From Ctenosaura bakeri (lineage: Eukaryota; Chordata; Lepidosauria; Squamata; Iguanidae): a stretch of 64,000 bases of DNA. The stretch covers positions 1 through 64,000 of the forward strand of contig CAOLHI010000491.1 in assembly GCA_948474755.1 (NCBI GenBank). Reading direction: 5' to 3'. Below are positions 1 to 13,526 of the stretch, piece by piece. Numbering within the stretch: the first letter of the stretch is position 1; every line of letters begins with the position of its first letter. The notes beneath the pieces are model-generated. The model saw only the letters and a program-made list of their open reading frames with translations. It did not search any database and was not told the DNA's origin. A program made the position numbers and the translations under genes.

Positions 1-1053
1 AATTCATTTTTAGTGTCCAAATGACTAAACTTTCTGTGCTCTTTTCAAATGAAAGAGCACATAATCCTACCAAATATAAGATTCCCAAACTTATATTAAA
101 CAGGACAACCCCCTGGTTAGGGACAATGGGAGTTCTAGTCTGATGGTGAGGATCCAAAAGGAGGTTTCCTTAAAAACATCCTTTCCCACCTTCATGCTAA
201 TTCTACAACCAGAAGTGTGTTTTTTGCCTCATACCTGGGCTTTTGTACAGTTTCAGGCCATGTGTGGCAGGGGAAATAAAAAACTGTGGAGTGGGGTAAG
301 AAGAGAAGGAATTTCCAAGGGAGAATTGACATAGGGATAGGACACCCCCTCCTATCTTTGCTAGTTTTGCCTTGCAGACATGGCCTGGCACAGCATTAGT
401 ATGACAAGGAACAGGATAATCAATCCTGCACTCAATTCAAGAATGAACTATGCCCTCTGAGGCAACCTGAATCTGCACCAGGTAATTGAATTTAATGTGT
501 GCAGCCTTTTTGTTACTGAACCTAATATATGAAATCAGACTACAATTTGTAAAAGATTAAAATATCATACTGATACACAAGTACAAATTTATTTATTCAT
601 TTAAATTAAGAATTAATGTTCTTCTGTAAAACAAAAATATACATTATCAAGGAGAATTAACAAACACAAACAAATATTATTTCATGAAAAAGTAGTAAAG
701 CTCCTTTTTAAAAATAAAACTAATGGATTAAAAAGCAGCAAAATAACTGAGACAATTTAGAAAAATGCAATTCACCAACACAGTTTGCAAAAATATAAAA
801 CACAGCACTGACAACATTCTGACTTCTAGAACAGTGATCTTCAATTTCTCTAGACCTCAGACTCAAACTGAACCCCATATCTTTCAACACAAAATCTGCA
901 TTTAAGATTGTATGTACTGGAGGACAAGAAAGATTACAACAATAAACTGTCTGTATTAAAGTATACTGCTTCTGCATGTGTTCAAATCTTACATGTTCCT
1001 AATCCAGATAATCCTTAATCAAGCTACACTCTGGTCATGCCACAATTTCAAAG

Positions 1054-1172
1054 AGAGAATTCATAGTTATAGAACTATAGCGTTGGGCAGAATAATAAGG
1101 TTCATCAAGTCCAACTCCCTGTAATACATGAATCAATTAAATGTTCCTAAATCAGCCTGAGCACTTCAGCAC
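1054..1172 (-). mobile_element. CR1 LINE 3'-end fragment
   Basis: The stretch tcatagttatagaactatag followed by catcaagtccaactccctg matches the reverse complement of the CR1 3' end, which terminates in repeats of ATTCTATG preceded by ...TTCCAACTC. Only the last 120 bases or so are present, as usual for 5'-truncated CR1 copies. Confidence 0.6.
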
Positions 1173-1405
1173 ATCTAAGAAGTACACATTTGCAGAAAAT
1201 TATTAAGGGATCAAATATGAAGGAATTCTGGAAAACTATCAATCCATTTTACAGATAGGAAACACTGCCAAAACAAAGTTCTACAGTTTCTGATCTCAAA
1301 AATATATGGAAGGAAGCATAACTTTACTTAATTATATTAATTATTTTTCCTCCATTAACATTTCCAGTGCTCATGATGAATTACAGAAAAGACGAAAAAC
1401 TATGG

Positions 1406-1879
1406 CCCTTTTCACACTGGGTTAAAAAAACGGTGCAGAGCGATCTCTGACGGAGGTCATCTACACAGTAACGTGGATTGGGGTGGACTACTTTTGTGTA
1501 GTTCCACACCCCAATCCACGCAGGGGCAACCAGAAGTGGCAGCGCCACATGCTTTTCGAAAACCACTTTTCAAGTGGTTTTTAAAAAGCACGGGGAGTGC
1601 AGCCCCCTGCAGCCCCGTTGCAGCGCCCGGTGTGGATCTGCAGGCGCACGCAAGTGCGTGCCTGCAAACCGGCCGAGGGGCGGACTTCTGGCTGGCGAGC
1701 TTCTCTGGTTAGCGGAGAGCCTCCGCCAGCCGGAAGCCATCATTTTGGACACTGCGGGACGCCGCAGGATGCCGCCGTGTGTGGAGCAGCGAACTTGCGC
1801 TGCTCCATGTTGCGACGGCTCCAGGTAAGCTCCGTTTTGGCGTGTTTTCGAGCGTGGCTTCCTCCACATGTGAAAAGGG
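1406..1879. mobile_element. GC-rich nonautonomous element with CCCTTTTCACA inverted ends
   Basis: Strikingly GC-rich against its AT-rich surroundings. It begins with CCCTTTTCACA and ends with the exact reverse complement (TGTGAAAAGGG), giving 11-base terminal inverted repeats around 474 bases. Inside are further foldbacks: gtggattggggtgg...ccaccaatccac-type arms near 1473-1520, aaaccacttttcaagtggttt near 1560-1580, and gcgcacgcaagtgcgtgc near 1644-1662. CTATG occurs one base outside each end, a possible worn target-site duplication. It has no transposase frame. I infer a MITE-like DNA element of unassigned superfamily. The CpG content could be mistaken for a promoter island. Confidence 0.6.
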
Positions 1880-2403
1880 TCTATGTAGGGCTGAAATTGT
1901 TTCCATGTGGTGTGTTCTAAGACAAGCCTGAAAAAAAAGAACAGATCTTAAAGTACTGGGCAGCTCTTGGGGAAGAATATTCTAAACACCTCTAGAATTA
2001 ACTTCATGAAGGGAATAAATCTAGAGTAAGGCACTTCTGAGAGATGGTATAGATTATAATCTGTAGAAAATTGTACAGATTATTACACTTTAAATTAATG
2101 TTCTTGGAGTACCCTTTAAAAGAATAAATCTGAAGATTCTTTGGTTCAGAGTCCATATAAACAAGCTGTATTTTGAACATGCATATTAAAAGCACTCATT
2201 TCTACTTCATGGTGGTCATTGCATTTTCTATCTAATGTACTTACTGTAATAAACCATTGTTGCTGACACCATTCCCGTACCCCTTCACCACTATTAGTGA
2301 CACCTTTCCCTTATAAATTACTTGTTCTTTCACAAAGCAAGGTTTTAAAAGCTAATGTTATGTCTTGTGAGCCACCTTGAGTAAAAAAGTATGATGGAAA
2401 AAA

Positions 2404-2459
2404 ATGATGATGATGATGATGATAATAATGATGATGAGTAACAACAACAACAACAACAA
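2404..2459. repeat. (GAT)n followed by (CAA)n microsatellite
   Basis: Two adjoining imperfect trinucleotide runs: GAT/AAT units, then about six CAA units. The poly-His and poly-Val open frame on the minus strand here is an artefact of the repeat. Confidence 0.9.
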
Positions 2460-5400
2460 TTGTTTCCGTTTCAAACCAAATAAACAATGAATAGAAGTTC
2501 ATCATATTTTGGTTAGATGTGAAAACTTAGAACTATGTTTATGTTCCTGAGGCACTATCACCACTCCAGGGTCTCATACTAGAGCAAAAGAGCTTCCTTT
2601 TGCCCTTTTGCTCTTGCAAAAATTATGGCTTTGTTGAGGAATCTATAAATCTCAGCAGAGGAATTCTGTGGATCCTTTTACCACCTCTGACCGTAAAGCT
2701 TTTTTGGACTAGTCCACAGGGAAATTTATTTTGCTATAGGTTAGCAATACCTCATAAACTCTCTAAAAATCTCAATGTGAGTCTCAAGGAGAATATAATA
2801 TTATTGCTTTGCTTTAGTTAGAGCAAGGCAGTGGTTTTGTAGCTTAGAAAATTTCTGAATAAAGTCTCTACTGGAACGACTTGTTTGGATTAGCCGCAGA
2901 CTGGCGTCTGCTCTCAGAGCCAAGTGAAGCTCCTTTGGTTGCATTTTTTTTTAACTAACTAAGAGCATTTTTGGCTCTAAGCAGAGCCTGCTCTCCTTTT
3001 TTTCTTTTTTTCTTTGAGAGAAAGAGTAATGTGTGCTTCCTCTGCCCTCCCATAGAGAATTTGCCAAAATGCTCTAGGGGAAAATATGTAGGGGAAATGT
3101 AATGATAACTAGGTTTAGAAAGATCCTTTTGGCACCACTCTTCTTCTCAGCCACTTCTCCCTGAAGGCTTTTTACACTGTAGTAGACAGTACAAGTCAAG
3201 GTGATAATTCTGTTACAATCATACACCTTTTAGAAAACACTGTTGAACTACAAAATAGGTATTACTAATATATCGATGTAAGAACTGAGGAAACTCTCCA
3301 GTCCATACAACATTATGATCAATTTTGATAAGTTCATGGTGATTTGTTAGCTTGGAACTTCAACTGTTAATAATCAGCAGCAGAGGTTGTCTTCAAAGTA
3401 CAAACAGTGCTCAATATCAGTCCAGGAAAAGTCTCAAGCTGATGAACAAGCAGTACAAAAGCAAATCCAAATTTTGAGTCAAGATAATCCAATTCAGATC
3501 ACAAAATAATCAAAGACAGAAAGGATCTTTTAAAATTCCTGCATGAAAGGCCAGGGTAGAAATACGGACTGTATGCTATCTTTATGACAAAGTGTTGTAT
3601 AACTACTTAATATGCTAGCAAAATTCCTGTCATAATGCTGGGGAGCACAGAACTTAGAATATCACATTTTGAAAAGCAGTTAGTTACTGTTATATTTCCA
3701 GGGAGTAGTTAGTTACTGTCACAAGTGCAGTTTTAAAATTTTTGCACTTAATTGTATGTATGTTTGTTTGTTTATTATGATTTAATCAAATAATTTATGT
3801 CCTGACTTTTTTCCACTATAGGACCCAAGTCAGCTTTCACAAAAATAATGATTTTTCATTATTGTTTTGGAAAAAAAATCAGAATGCTACAACCTGTTGG
3901 ACATCGACTACAAAACACACTCTTTCTCATCTACCTTGCTGATACCTCACTGATATTTCAACACTGACAACTGACCACAAGGCACAGAACTTGAACCATG
4001 TGGAATTCCTTTCCTGTTAGGACACATACCTCTAAGTATAAAAGTAAAGAAATGTTATTACTACCCCACAGTGGGAGTAAAACTACCCTTGGTGAAGCTA
4101 AAAGTGTACTGTAACCCATTTGTTTCAGAAAAAAAAGGAATTGATTACATATTTATTATTTTAAAATTTAATTATTTAATTACATTTTAACTCCAATATT
4201 TATTTAATTAATTAATTCCAAGCTTGGGGTCACTTGTTCACTGAATCTCTGCTTTCAGAATCTAAGAATTTGTACCAATAGGTGCTAGGGCATCCTGAAA
4301 GAAGGGAGAGCAGATTTCACCTCTCACTACAAGGAGTATGTCTGTACATGCTGTGCTCTGTCTTCTGTGTGGAAACAAATTGCAAACATTCATTGTTGTG
4401 GAAGAAGCAGTGAGATATATGTGGTGACACCAGTGTGAAAAGGGGCATGATTTCTCCTGCCAGCTATTTCCCAGATTGAGTTTCTGGGTCATGATAGAAC
4501 ACAAGAGAGGAACACGCTTTGTTTTCTTTCTGAACAAGATCAAACTTTTATAGTAACAACATCTATTATTATTCAGACTGTACTGATCTTCTTTCTCTGT
4601 TCCAGAATTCAAAAACCCAGACTGTATTCAGTTAGAGTCACCATCTGGAATTTTATGGCTTAAACATGATCCTACAGCTGTAGGTCTGCAAATAACTGCT
4701 GCTTGGGAATTCAGGGAAGTTTATTACAAAATGTATTCAGCTTTAGTGGAGAGAAGGTGTGGAGGTGAAATGAAACATAAGGATTATCAGCTTCAGAAAA
4801 TGAACTACATAGAAGCAACAAAATCTTGAAATCTAAAGCGTTGTTGTTGTTGTTTAAAAAAGCCATGTTTACATAAATATCCAATGGTGCTTGTAATAAA
4901 AGAATTCATGACTACAACTCTTGTAATAACAAAATGTAGTCTCCAGTATAAATTTCTTATTAATATTTGATGTGCACAGTCTATTATCATTGTATAGAAA
5001 TAAACACAGTTGGATTAACTGTGAATCATAACATCTGCTAACTGTGCAAAATTTATTTTGCCACCACTTACTGCTTAAAGTTATGAAGTGAAGTTTATGA
5101 AAATGTGCTTTGGAACAGAATCTGTTTTACAAATCCTCTACTTAATATATTTTTAACATTTTGAGAGAAGCTATAAAAGGAAAACCAGTCCTGCACTTCA
5201 ACAGGAGCCCAATAATAAACTATTCAATGAATAATGAAATTTTCATTTTAGTTGTTAAATGAAGCAGAAGACCTCTCTTTAATCCAGCCAACCATATATT
5301 TTAAATATAGTGTTGCTTAGAGTTCTTCCAAGTACTTAATACTTAGAAATATAATTCATAATAATTCATACATTTCTTACTACATTCATAGTTAATGAAC

Positions 5401-6675
5401 AAAGCAGTTCTACTGCAAGTTATTATAACATCTCTCTTCCTTTTATTTATTTTTTTTCATTTACATTACAGTTGGGAAAGTGTAAGTCAGATGCAAAGGT
5501 CTTAGGGACACTCAAACTCTTTTGGGAGGGAAACAGATTTCATTTTCACCAGAACGGTCCCCACAGACCGTAGGAGGGAGTGACAGTAGCTTTGTCAAGT
5601 TTTTGGATCCCTCTAAACTAATTGAGGTCAAAAGAAGCTTTTTTGAAACAGGAAGTAAAACATAGGGGAACCAGGTTTACTTCTTGGTTGAAAATAATCC
5701 CACAATGTAGGTTCTAAGCAGCACAGAAGGAAGGACCCAAGACATGATAAAATGCTCCTAGGGTGTGGGACAGCTCTTACTAAAAATTGACTCATATCCC
5801 TCATTAGATCGCATGTAATGTTATTTTGTCAGCATAAATAGCAACTGCATAGCTTATGGTTGTTACAGATGATGTATTCACTGTTCACTATAAATTCTAA
5901 TATTGATACTTTTTGCAGCAACTGATAAAATGGCTACACAGAGGAAGGGAAAAATTAGGCTCAGAAACAAACAACTGCTAGGGTTTTAGTCCATTATATT
6001 GCTTTAAAAACGTTCCTTAACAGGAGTTACAAGGGTAAGTTCATTGGCCACAAATTTGGCACTGCTTACTAAAAAAGTGAATCACTAAATTAATCTTTAA
6101 GGAACATATTGTACACACCAATTAAAGATTATTATATAATCCTGAATATGTCTTTTAAAAAAGCAGATGAATAACAAAACATTAGTGAAGTACAGTTCTT
6201 TGCACTCCTATTATTTACCAAGTGTGATTTCATTAGTTAATAGCTTTATATTGTTTATGTTCCAGCTACAAAACAATGTGTTATAATATGCTACTGAAAA
6301 CTTTGTAGAAAGAAACATTAAGCTGTTAAACAGGGTTTTCTTCACAGTCATAAGTGAACAAGGTGATATTGGAGTGCATCCTGCTGGACTCTAGTGAAAC
6401 TGCAGAGTTAAAAATTACAGTGCCTTTAATTTTTTTACAGCACTGTGGATGGCAACTTCAAACACTGAATGGCAATGGTATTAAAGTTACGCATGATAAA
6501 TGTGGAACTATTTTCCAAAGGAAAATGGAGAGAAACCAAGTCCTGCCTTGTCATCAAGCCTGCCATTTTTCACTATGGATGGAGTAACTTCAGTATCAGC
6601 ACCTGACTCTTTAATCAACAGCCACCAATGTTGTGATGTGACATTTTTAGGTGCAGGGCAAGTGTTTTAATTTTC

Positions 6676-6764
6676 CCTGTGTGCACGACACACACTTTGG
6701 AGTTATTTTTGAACACTTTGGAGTTATATTTGCCCTGTGTGCACAACACACACTTTGAAGTTAT
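6676..6764. repeat. Local duplication of a 33-base unit
   Basis: A unit starting ccctgtgtgcac and ending agttatt occurs at about 6676-6708 and again at 6731-6764 with two substitutions. A partial third piece (acactttggagttat) lies between them. Confidence 0.75.
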
Positions 6765-7292
6765 TAATGACATTTATGGAAGCAGCTTTTACGGTAGATG
6801 ACCTTGCTTAGGAAACTATTTTCCATGGGCAAAGAGCACGGGTGTGTTAGTGTGTGAGTTTCCTTTTTCAATAACCCTGGATGTACGACTCCCTCTCATT
6901 TCCTCTCTGAATTTCTTTGTGATCTGTTAAGTAACCATATGAAAATCTCCATAAGTTTCATTAAATTACATTCTCTTCACATAATTTAACTGCATTAAAA
7001 TCCCAGGAGGCTAAATGTGCCCTTGATAAAGAGACAGTTTTACAACATTTCTCTGGAGAACATAGGCTCCTTCTCCCTATGTTCCACAAGCAAAAATTAA
7101 GGAAAGCAAGCTCATTCATGGTTCAAAAGAAACATCCATTGCGAATTATGACAGTGACTCCCTGAATTCAGACATGAAAAGACTGAAAGAGAAGTGGTTA
7201 GGTTAATAAAAGGGATTCATGTTATTTACTTAATTCCTGTCTCTCAGTTCCCCTTTCTCGCATAGATTTAGATGTTTAGAAAGTAAACTTAC

Positions 7293-7548
7293 TGATGTAG
7301 TACTCTTGTACGGTGCTGGTGTAACCATATATTACAGAGTAACCAAAAATTACAACCATGACAACATCCCTGCTATCCAGCTCCACTATGTGTGCAGAGT
7401 GACCCTCAACTGCATATTGCTGGCCATGAACAAGGACTGCTGGAATTCTGGTACTCCAGGTCTGACTGGGTATGTTGAAGATCCATAATTCATCAGTGAC
7501 GTTCCCAGTATTTGTTTCAATCTTGCCTCCATACATGTAAATATCATC
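7293..7548 (-). CDS. ATRNL1: ATRNL1 exon g: kelch repeats
   Basis: This 256-base exon has acceptor ttgaaacag and donor gtaagttt. It enters in phase 0 and leaves in phase 1 (ATC A|gt). It encodes 85 residues: DDIYMYGGKIETNTGNVTDE, LWIFNIPSQTW and so on to GQQYAVEGHSAHIVELDSRD, then VIFGYSVIYGYTSTVQEYYI. Two kelch blades are visible (YMYGGK...LWIFN...W and GHSAHIV...VIFGY...VQEY). VEGHSAHIVELDSRDVVM fits ATRNL1; the ATRN paralogue has a shorter, different sequence here. The next exon should begin by completing the Ser codon. I found no match for it between 1 and 7292. Confidence 0.96.
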
Positions 7549-9069
7549 CTGTTTCAAAGAGGGGGAAAAAAAGATGAAATGAGAAAAATTTTAAGTAAGT
7601 ACAAAGCAGGAAAGCATGATAAATTCTAGAACTGTGATATTGCTACTCTTTATTAAATGATAGTGATACTGGCCTATAGCATCTGAATCAAATTTTCAAC
7701 AAAAAATTAGTATAGTTCAATTTTACTCTTCAACCAGCAGCTGGTGATTTTGCCAGTGCTTCTCCCTTAGTTGCTTCAAGTTGAACAGAAGGTCTGCTGG
7801 TACTCGATGCAACTGTCATGCCCTGCTTCCAGAACATAGACGCTGACTCAGACTCTGAAACAGGGGGCATGCCAGAGGCTGGCATAGGGGGCCTGCCAGG
7901 AGCTACTCTACAGGAAAAGGTTACAGTGCCACAAACAGAGCAGGGGGCAGTGCCAGCTCCAGCAGAGAGTCCTGCCTCTTAAGACAGAGAAGAGTCATTG
8001 TACACCAAAGAGAAACCTGGTGTCGCTCTCTCAGAATTAATTAATTGTTGAATTAATCAAGCCACACTGCACTAGGCTTCAGACCTATATACCGACCTCC
8101 TTCCCCCTCCAAGAATTGTCAAAGCTTATCTGATCTTCTACCCTGCTGGATACCTTGATAAATACTCAGATTGACTTTGGACACTCCCTTGCCTTGGAAG
8201 GCTGTTGAACTTCATTTATGACTCTATGCTTACTGCCTGGAAGTAAGTAATGACCTAGGAGTTATTCAGTTTATTTTGTTTGTTTTATCAGCTGTTCCAG
8301 GACTGAGATAGGACCTCAGCACCAGAGGTTCAGCACCAGAGAGTTGCTGATCAACTTGGAGCAGCTATGGTAGGAGCATCTGCAAAACCAAGAGTAGATT
8401 GTCTACTTCTTCAGCAATGCATCCACCTTCTGCCCCATCTTGAATAGATCCATTCTTCTTCTTCTTACAATTTTCATATCTCATATCTTATTTCTACTTA
8501 TTTTTGCTCCATTCTGCCAATAGATAAGTAGATGACAAAATAAAGCAACTCCCTAAAATAAGACAATTTTTGAGAACACAGATTTTTCTAGGCCTTTTAA
8601 CAGTCACACATATCACCATAAGGTAGCCCTGCATTTCTCTCCATGAAAGTACTTCTGTAATTTTCCTTGTCTGCTAACTTTCTAATAAATTTATTTTATT
8701 TCTGAAACCGTTCATGATCTGCATACCTTTTACATTCTATTTCCTATTCTTCTATGCTTGCTTTCTTTATAAAACCCAATTCTTCAAAAGTTTCCTCTTG
8801 AACACATTTAAACTAATGTTTGGAAAGCTGATGTCTGATGTTAATTTATTTGTAAAGCAGTTCCTGAATTAACAGAAAGGGAATGTTGCACTTAGGTTTT
8901 TTTCCTGACATGGCAAGCCTGCTATTCAAAAATGAGAGCTTTATTTGTAAATGAATCTTAAAGGTGATTCCCTCCAACCACTTCTGCCTTCACTGCCTGT
9001 GGGGAGAGCTGAATTACATATTTTATCATTAAGAAAATCAATTGTAAATAACATCTATGATACATTCCA

Positions 9070-9165
9070 GTATGACAACTGGGCCTGCAATCTTACGCCC
9101 ACTTACTTTGGAATAAGCCCCACTGAACGTAGTAGGCTTACTGCTGAGTACACAACTGATATAAC
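9070..9165. mobile_element. Short interspersed repeat fragment (tttggaataagccccactgaa type)
   Basis: Matches a dispersed motif seen again near 12.9, 47.4 and 61.9-62.05 kb, with paired arms resembling actcagaagtaagtccca and tgggacttactcc. This suggests a small palindromic DNA element. The copy is degraded and its borders are unclear. Confidence 0.45.
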
Positions 9166-9392
9166 CGAAGAACTGGACTGGACTGGACTGGACTGTTTGT
9201 GTAAAAATCATTTATCTATTTCATTACAAAAAAAATGCAAGATATGTATATTATATGAACATTCAGTTAACTAATGCCAGAAAGTGATTAGATGATTACT
9301 TCCAGATAAAATTCAACCACTGAAATTTATATTTGCTGTGTTGGAACAAAAAAATGCTAAATTCTAAACTCCTAAATGAGAGTGAATTTTTG

Positions 9393-9432
9393 TTGTTGTT
9401 GTTGTCATCATTACTGTCAACAACAACAACAG
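9393..9432. repeat. GTT/AAC inverted microsatellite
   Basis: A run of GTT units is separated by about 13 bases from a run of CAA/AAC units, giving a small perfect stem. Confidence 0.7.
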
Positions 9433-12340
9433 CTGAGATCCTGCATCATCAGAGGTAAATATGATGATGCAGCTCTATGCTCGTAGCTATGTTTTCCAAT
9501 TTGACTCCCATCACCAAAATTCCTCTCGAAAGCCAGGCATCTGCACTGACCAAAGAAGTTCCAGCACTGGAAAGCTCTGGATAATTATGCATCCAGCCCC
9601 TTCTTACCAACAAGATGCAGAGGGAAAATCGGCTGTGAATCTGAATTGCAATATTTAGAATCTTGTAAATTTAGCGCACTACTTTCTAAATGCTGAACAG
9701 AATGGCAGCCATTACTTATACCTTGGATCTCACGGCAACTTACAAATTAAAACAAATGCAACATAATTATATATACAAAAGTCTGTAGTTGTTTACAATA
9801 CAAAATGTAATTATTAATTAATTAATACATTTATATATAATTAAACTATTAAGACCAATACCAATTTAGTGATTAGATAAATAATTTCATCAGGTAGCAA
9901 ATAAATTGGAAAAATGACAATTTGGGGATTTTCTGTATTTTCTCCAGTTCTAGAGAACCAGCTAACGCCAGTTCATTTCATTCAATATAGCATATGATGG
10001 AAGTTGAATGTGCTAATATTTATCTCTGCAGATTACCTAACTGATTACTATTCACACACAGTCTTGCACCATACATTAAACAACAATCATTCACTGAAGA
10101 ACAATTGTAGCTCAGCTTTAAAAGAAGGAGAACAGATTCAGGTTTTCTAATCATTGCTCATCACTTTCAACTGTTGCAACAGCGATGTTTCTCAAACAGA
10201 AAGTTGTTCCTATCACTTGTAAGGATGTGGAGGCAAACCAATGTCCAATTTCATTCTTCTCATGTTGAAGGAGAGCCTATCTAACATAATTCAACATGGT
10301 GCCTAAGGCTCCGGCAATTAATGTCCGAAATTAACAATCTTTTCTTCTCACACACACATTCACTCAGCATATTATCCCCTTAGCATTTCCAGGGTAAGAT
10401 TTTGGTTTCTTTCTAATAGTTGCAAAGTAATTTGAGAATTTATCAAATGTGTTTCTTTTTGTTAAAGTACTGTAACAAAGGCAAAAAGGCATATCTTAGA
10501 TAACTTCCCTTTGACCACAACACAAAAACACAACAGATTGTAATAAAGAAGATATTTTAACCCTATGCATCCTAGATTTCAAGCCAATTCTATTCCACCT
10601 TCCCCTGCCTGTACTCTTCCTTTCTGAACATCGCCTCTCCTGAACTCACATTATTCTGCTTAGCCACTCCTTTTTTAACCATTCCTCCATCATTTGCTTT
10701 TCTCTCATGTCCCCGTTTTCCAGTTGTCCACAAAATTATATTGTTTGTGAGCTATCCCTGTTGTAATGCAAAGTAATTTTGGGTGAAAACCTACTCCTGC
10801 TAGGTAAAACTGCTAGAATAGCTTTTAGATAAGCATCAACAGAGCCACCTGCATTTTGGAGTCTGCTTAGGAAACGGTTGTTGTAATGAACACCTGAACT
10901 TCCAACATTTATCCCTTCACCATTGGTCCCAGCTTTTTACAGCTGGCCTGCCCATCACTCACTTCTTGTCAAGACCATTCAAATTATTCTGTCCATATGT
11001 TCTACAAAGTTTTCAACAGTCCACCCTTTCACTACTTCCTCTTTCTTCTCTCAGGAACCTCCCTCATTTTTCAGTCCATTGTTTGCTCTGAGGAAAGAAG
11101 CATAATCTAGAGCATATGGTCTGTATAAAGTCCAAGGTTTAATTTGTAAGTTCTACAACTAAATTAAACATAGATTGAAGATCAGAGGAATATTTCTGCT
11201 TCAGACATGAAAAGCAACCATACAGCACTGGATTACAAAGAATAATCAGCAGTTTATAATGTCTATTTATTCATGGCTTCCAATAAACCTCTCTTCTTGA
11301 CCTTCCGTTTCATGGAACTTCTTTCCATTGAGTTTTGAAATCCTCAGTGAAATAGGCCCAGTGTCCAAGCCTTTGAGATGCTTTCCAACAAAATGAATAT
11401 TTAGATCATTTCATAACCACAGACTGTCACAAACATTCGAAGGGAGACATCTTTTTATAAATCTTCCAAATGAGATCAGTCACTTTTAACTCACCACCAC
11501 CACTATCACCACTACCACCAAATCTTTCTGTACTACATCACCACATGCCGATTATCGTTATAGATTATTATATAATTATCTTGTTCCCATTAAATTCTTT
11601 TCAATTATTTCCCTCTCTACATACACAAAAACCCTCCATCTAGATTACCACACAGTAATTAAGTACAAATTTAATCTTTTCTTTTTATTATAGACACAAT
11701 TACTGTTTGAATATCCCGTGAGGATTACAACTGAAAGCACTTCAGATCTGCATTCCATTTTTTAAATTATCTGTAAGTGAATTAACTAAATCTGCAAAAG
11801 CATTATTAGACTAAGAGCCTCCTAAGAAATAATCCCACCTTTGTTCTTACTCACTTTCCATAAACAATTTCCTTTGGCAAAACAGTTCAAGTTTTGCAGA
11901 ACATCAGTGAAACTCAGGATCACTGTGCAGAAACTCTACAGGGACATCAAATTAAAACAGGGAGACAAAATTATCAATTAGATAATTTTCTCGTCCTTCC
12001 ACCATGCTCAGTGAACCTAACGTTGATGAATAACAGATGACTAGAAGTAATACTCCAAATCTCCAAGCACCATGCAGGAAACTCTCATTGAAATAAATGT
12101 TTTTATGTAGCAGTTGTTTTAGGATCACAGCCCCAAACGTCATTCAATGAACTGTGACTTATGAAGATCGGTTACTTCTTGCATATCAATACAAAATAAA
12201 CCACAGCAATTAAATCGAACTCTTCAGGCTGGAACCACAACATGAAAGTATTTTACAAATCATCACCTCACTTTTATCTTCCTACAGCCTTGTGATTTTT
12301 CTTTCTTTTCTCTAGAAAGTTATATTCTTTTTCTCTCTCC

Positions 12341-12343
<3 letters not shown>

Positions 12344-12380
<37 letters not shown>
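12344..12380. repeat. (GATA)n microsatellite
   Basis: About nine uninterrupted GATA units, just upstream of the inverted repeat at 12388. Confidence 0.95.
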
Positions 12381-12381
<1 letters not shown>

Positions 12382-12387
12382 AAATAG

Positions 12388-12426
12388 CTGGGATCTTGAG
12401 AGAAATGCTGTTCATTTGCTTTTGAA

Positions 12427-12463
<37 letters not shown>

Positions 12464-12503
12464 ATTCAAAAGCAAATGAACGGCGTTTCTCTCAAGATCC
12501 CAG
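12388..12503. repeat. 43-base inverted repeat with a CA microsatellite loop
   Basis: The left arm (12388-12430, starting ctgggatcttgagagaaa) and right arm (12461-12503, ending ctcaagatcccag) are reverse complements with only two mismatches. The 30-base loop is a pure AC run. Either strand could form a long stem. It may be a compact foldback MITE or an inverted duplication produced during replication. Confidence 0.93.
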
Positions 12504-12894
12504 TAAGATGCACTTAACTGTGTATACACACTTACAATTAACAGCATCCTTCTGAAATTAATGAATGAGTACATATACATATACAGATTCAGATTCAGCT
12601 TTAGATACAGGACCAAGTTGAGTTCTCAATCTATGGAACAAAGACATCCTTTACAACCTGATCTACAGTATTTCTAGAAGGAAATACAAAAAAAAGAGCA
12701 GATTCTTCCCCTTTAAGGGAAGAGAAAAATAAAATTTATTTTAGAGGCAAGCACTGTGGCTTGACTGAAACAAACACATAGAATTTATAAAATACTTTGA
12801 TGTCACAAGCAAAGCAGAGTTACATACAACAGTACTTTACATTTCCCCTTTACATTTCCCCTTTTGTTTTACAAATGTGTAAAACAAAAATCCA

Positions 12895-12980
12895 GCAATT
12901 CTATGCACATCTACTTGGAGGTAAGCCCTAACGTATTCAAATAGGGCTTACTCTGAAATAGCTGTCCACTGGATTCCAAA
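12895..12980. mobile_element. Short palindromic interspersed repeat fragment
   Basis: The arms ggaggtaagccctaa and tagggcttactctgaa, flanked by ...attctatgcacatctactt and agctgtccactggattcc, match the dispersed small palindromic family seen near 9.1, 47.4 and 62.0 kb. Confidence 0.5.
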
Positions 12981-13526
12981 CATATCAGATAAGCACCTCA
13001 CTAAGCAAATCAGAAGCATTTATCTGAATGAAGTGCTTGGTATTTGCGAGAATTTTATGTCAAGATAGCTTTGACCATTTATCCATCCAAGACAATATTC
13101 CAACTGATTAAAATTTCTAAAGAAAAATTGAACAAATAATAAAATTTACACAATAGTAAATCCACACATGTAGTTGTTCTGCACCAATGCAGAGCGCCTG
13201 GAAAACTTCACAGAGAGCACATCAGAACCACACAAGCCACAGCTGAGTGCTGTGATTTTGATAGGAGCCCCGCATCCTGTCCACAATTAAACAGACTAAA
13301 CTGTACCTTCTCAGTAATAGGTCCCAAATTAATGAGTTCTAGCAATGGTAAGTCTGTAACCTCTAGGAACTTGACTATTTCAAGCTGTAACTTGATGCTT
13401 TTTCCAAAGTGCAACAGAGGATAATTATAGCTTGAACTGAGCTACGTTTTTTCAATGGCTCTGGCCAATCCTTATCCTTCTTTATCCTCCCATGTGAGGA
13501 AGCTGAAGTCTTTCATTTGAGTGTGA

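Larger units (their letters stand above)
1..7292 (-). other. ATRNL1: ATRNL1 intron downstream of exon g (partial)
   Basis: No exon is recognisable here. Visible contents are a CR1 tail near 1.06-1.17 kb, a GC-rich inverted-repeat element at 1406-1879, a GAT/CAA microsatellite at 2404-2459, a GTT run near 4840 and a small duplication at 6676-6764. The rest, about 2.5-6.6 kb and 6.8-7.29 kb, is AT-rich sequence in which I see nothing specific. Open frames in this stretch are short and show no family resemblance. Confidence 0.85.

Noticed and set aside
1570..1920. CpG-rich segment as a promoter or first exon
   Set aside because: The GC-rich block is bounded by exact inverted ends, contains stacked foldbacks and shows no conserved protein; overlapping frames on both strands are what GC-rich random sequence gives.
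2311..2505. Poly-His/poly-Val open frame
   Set aside because: Produced by the GAT/CAA microsatellite.
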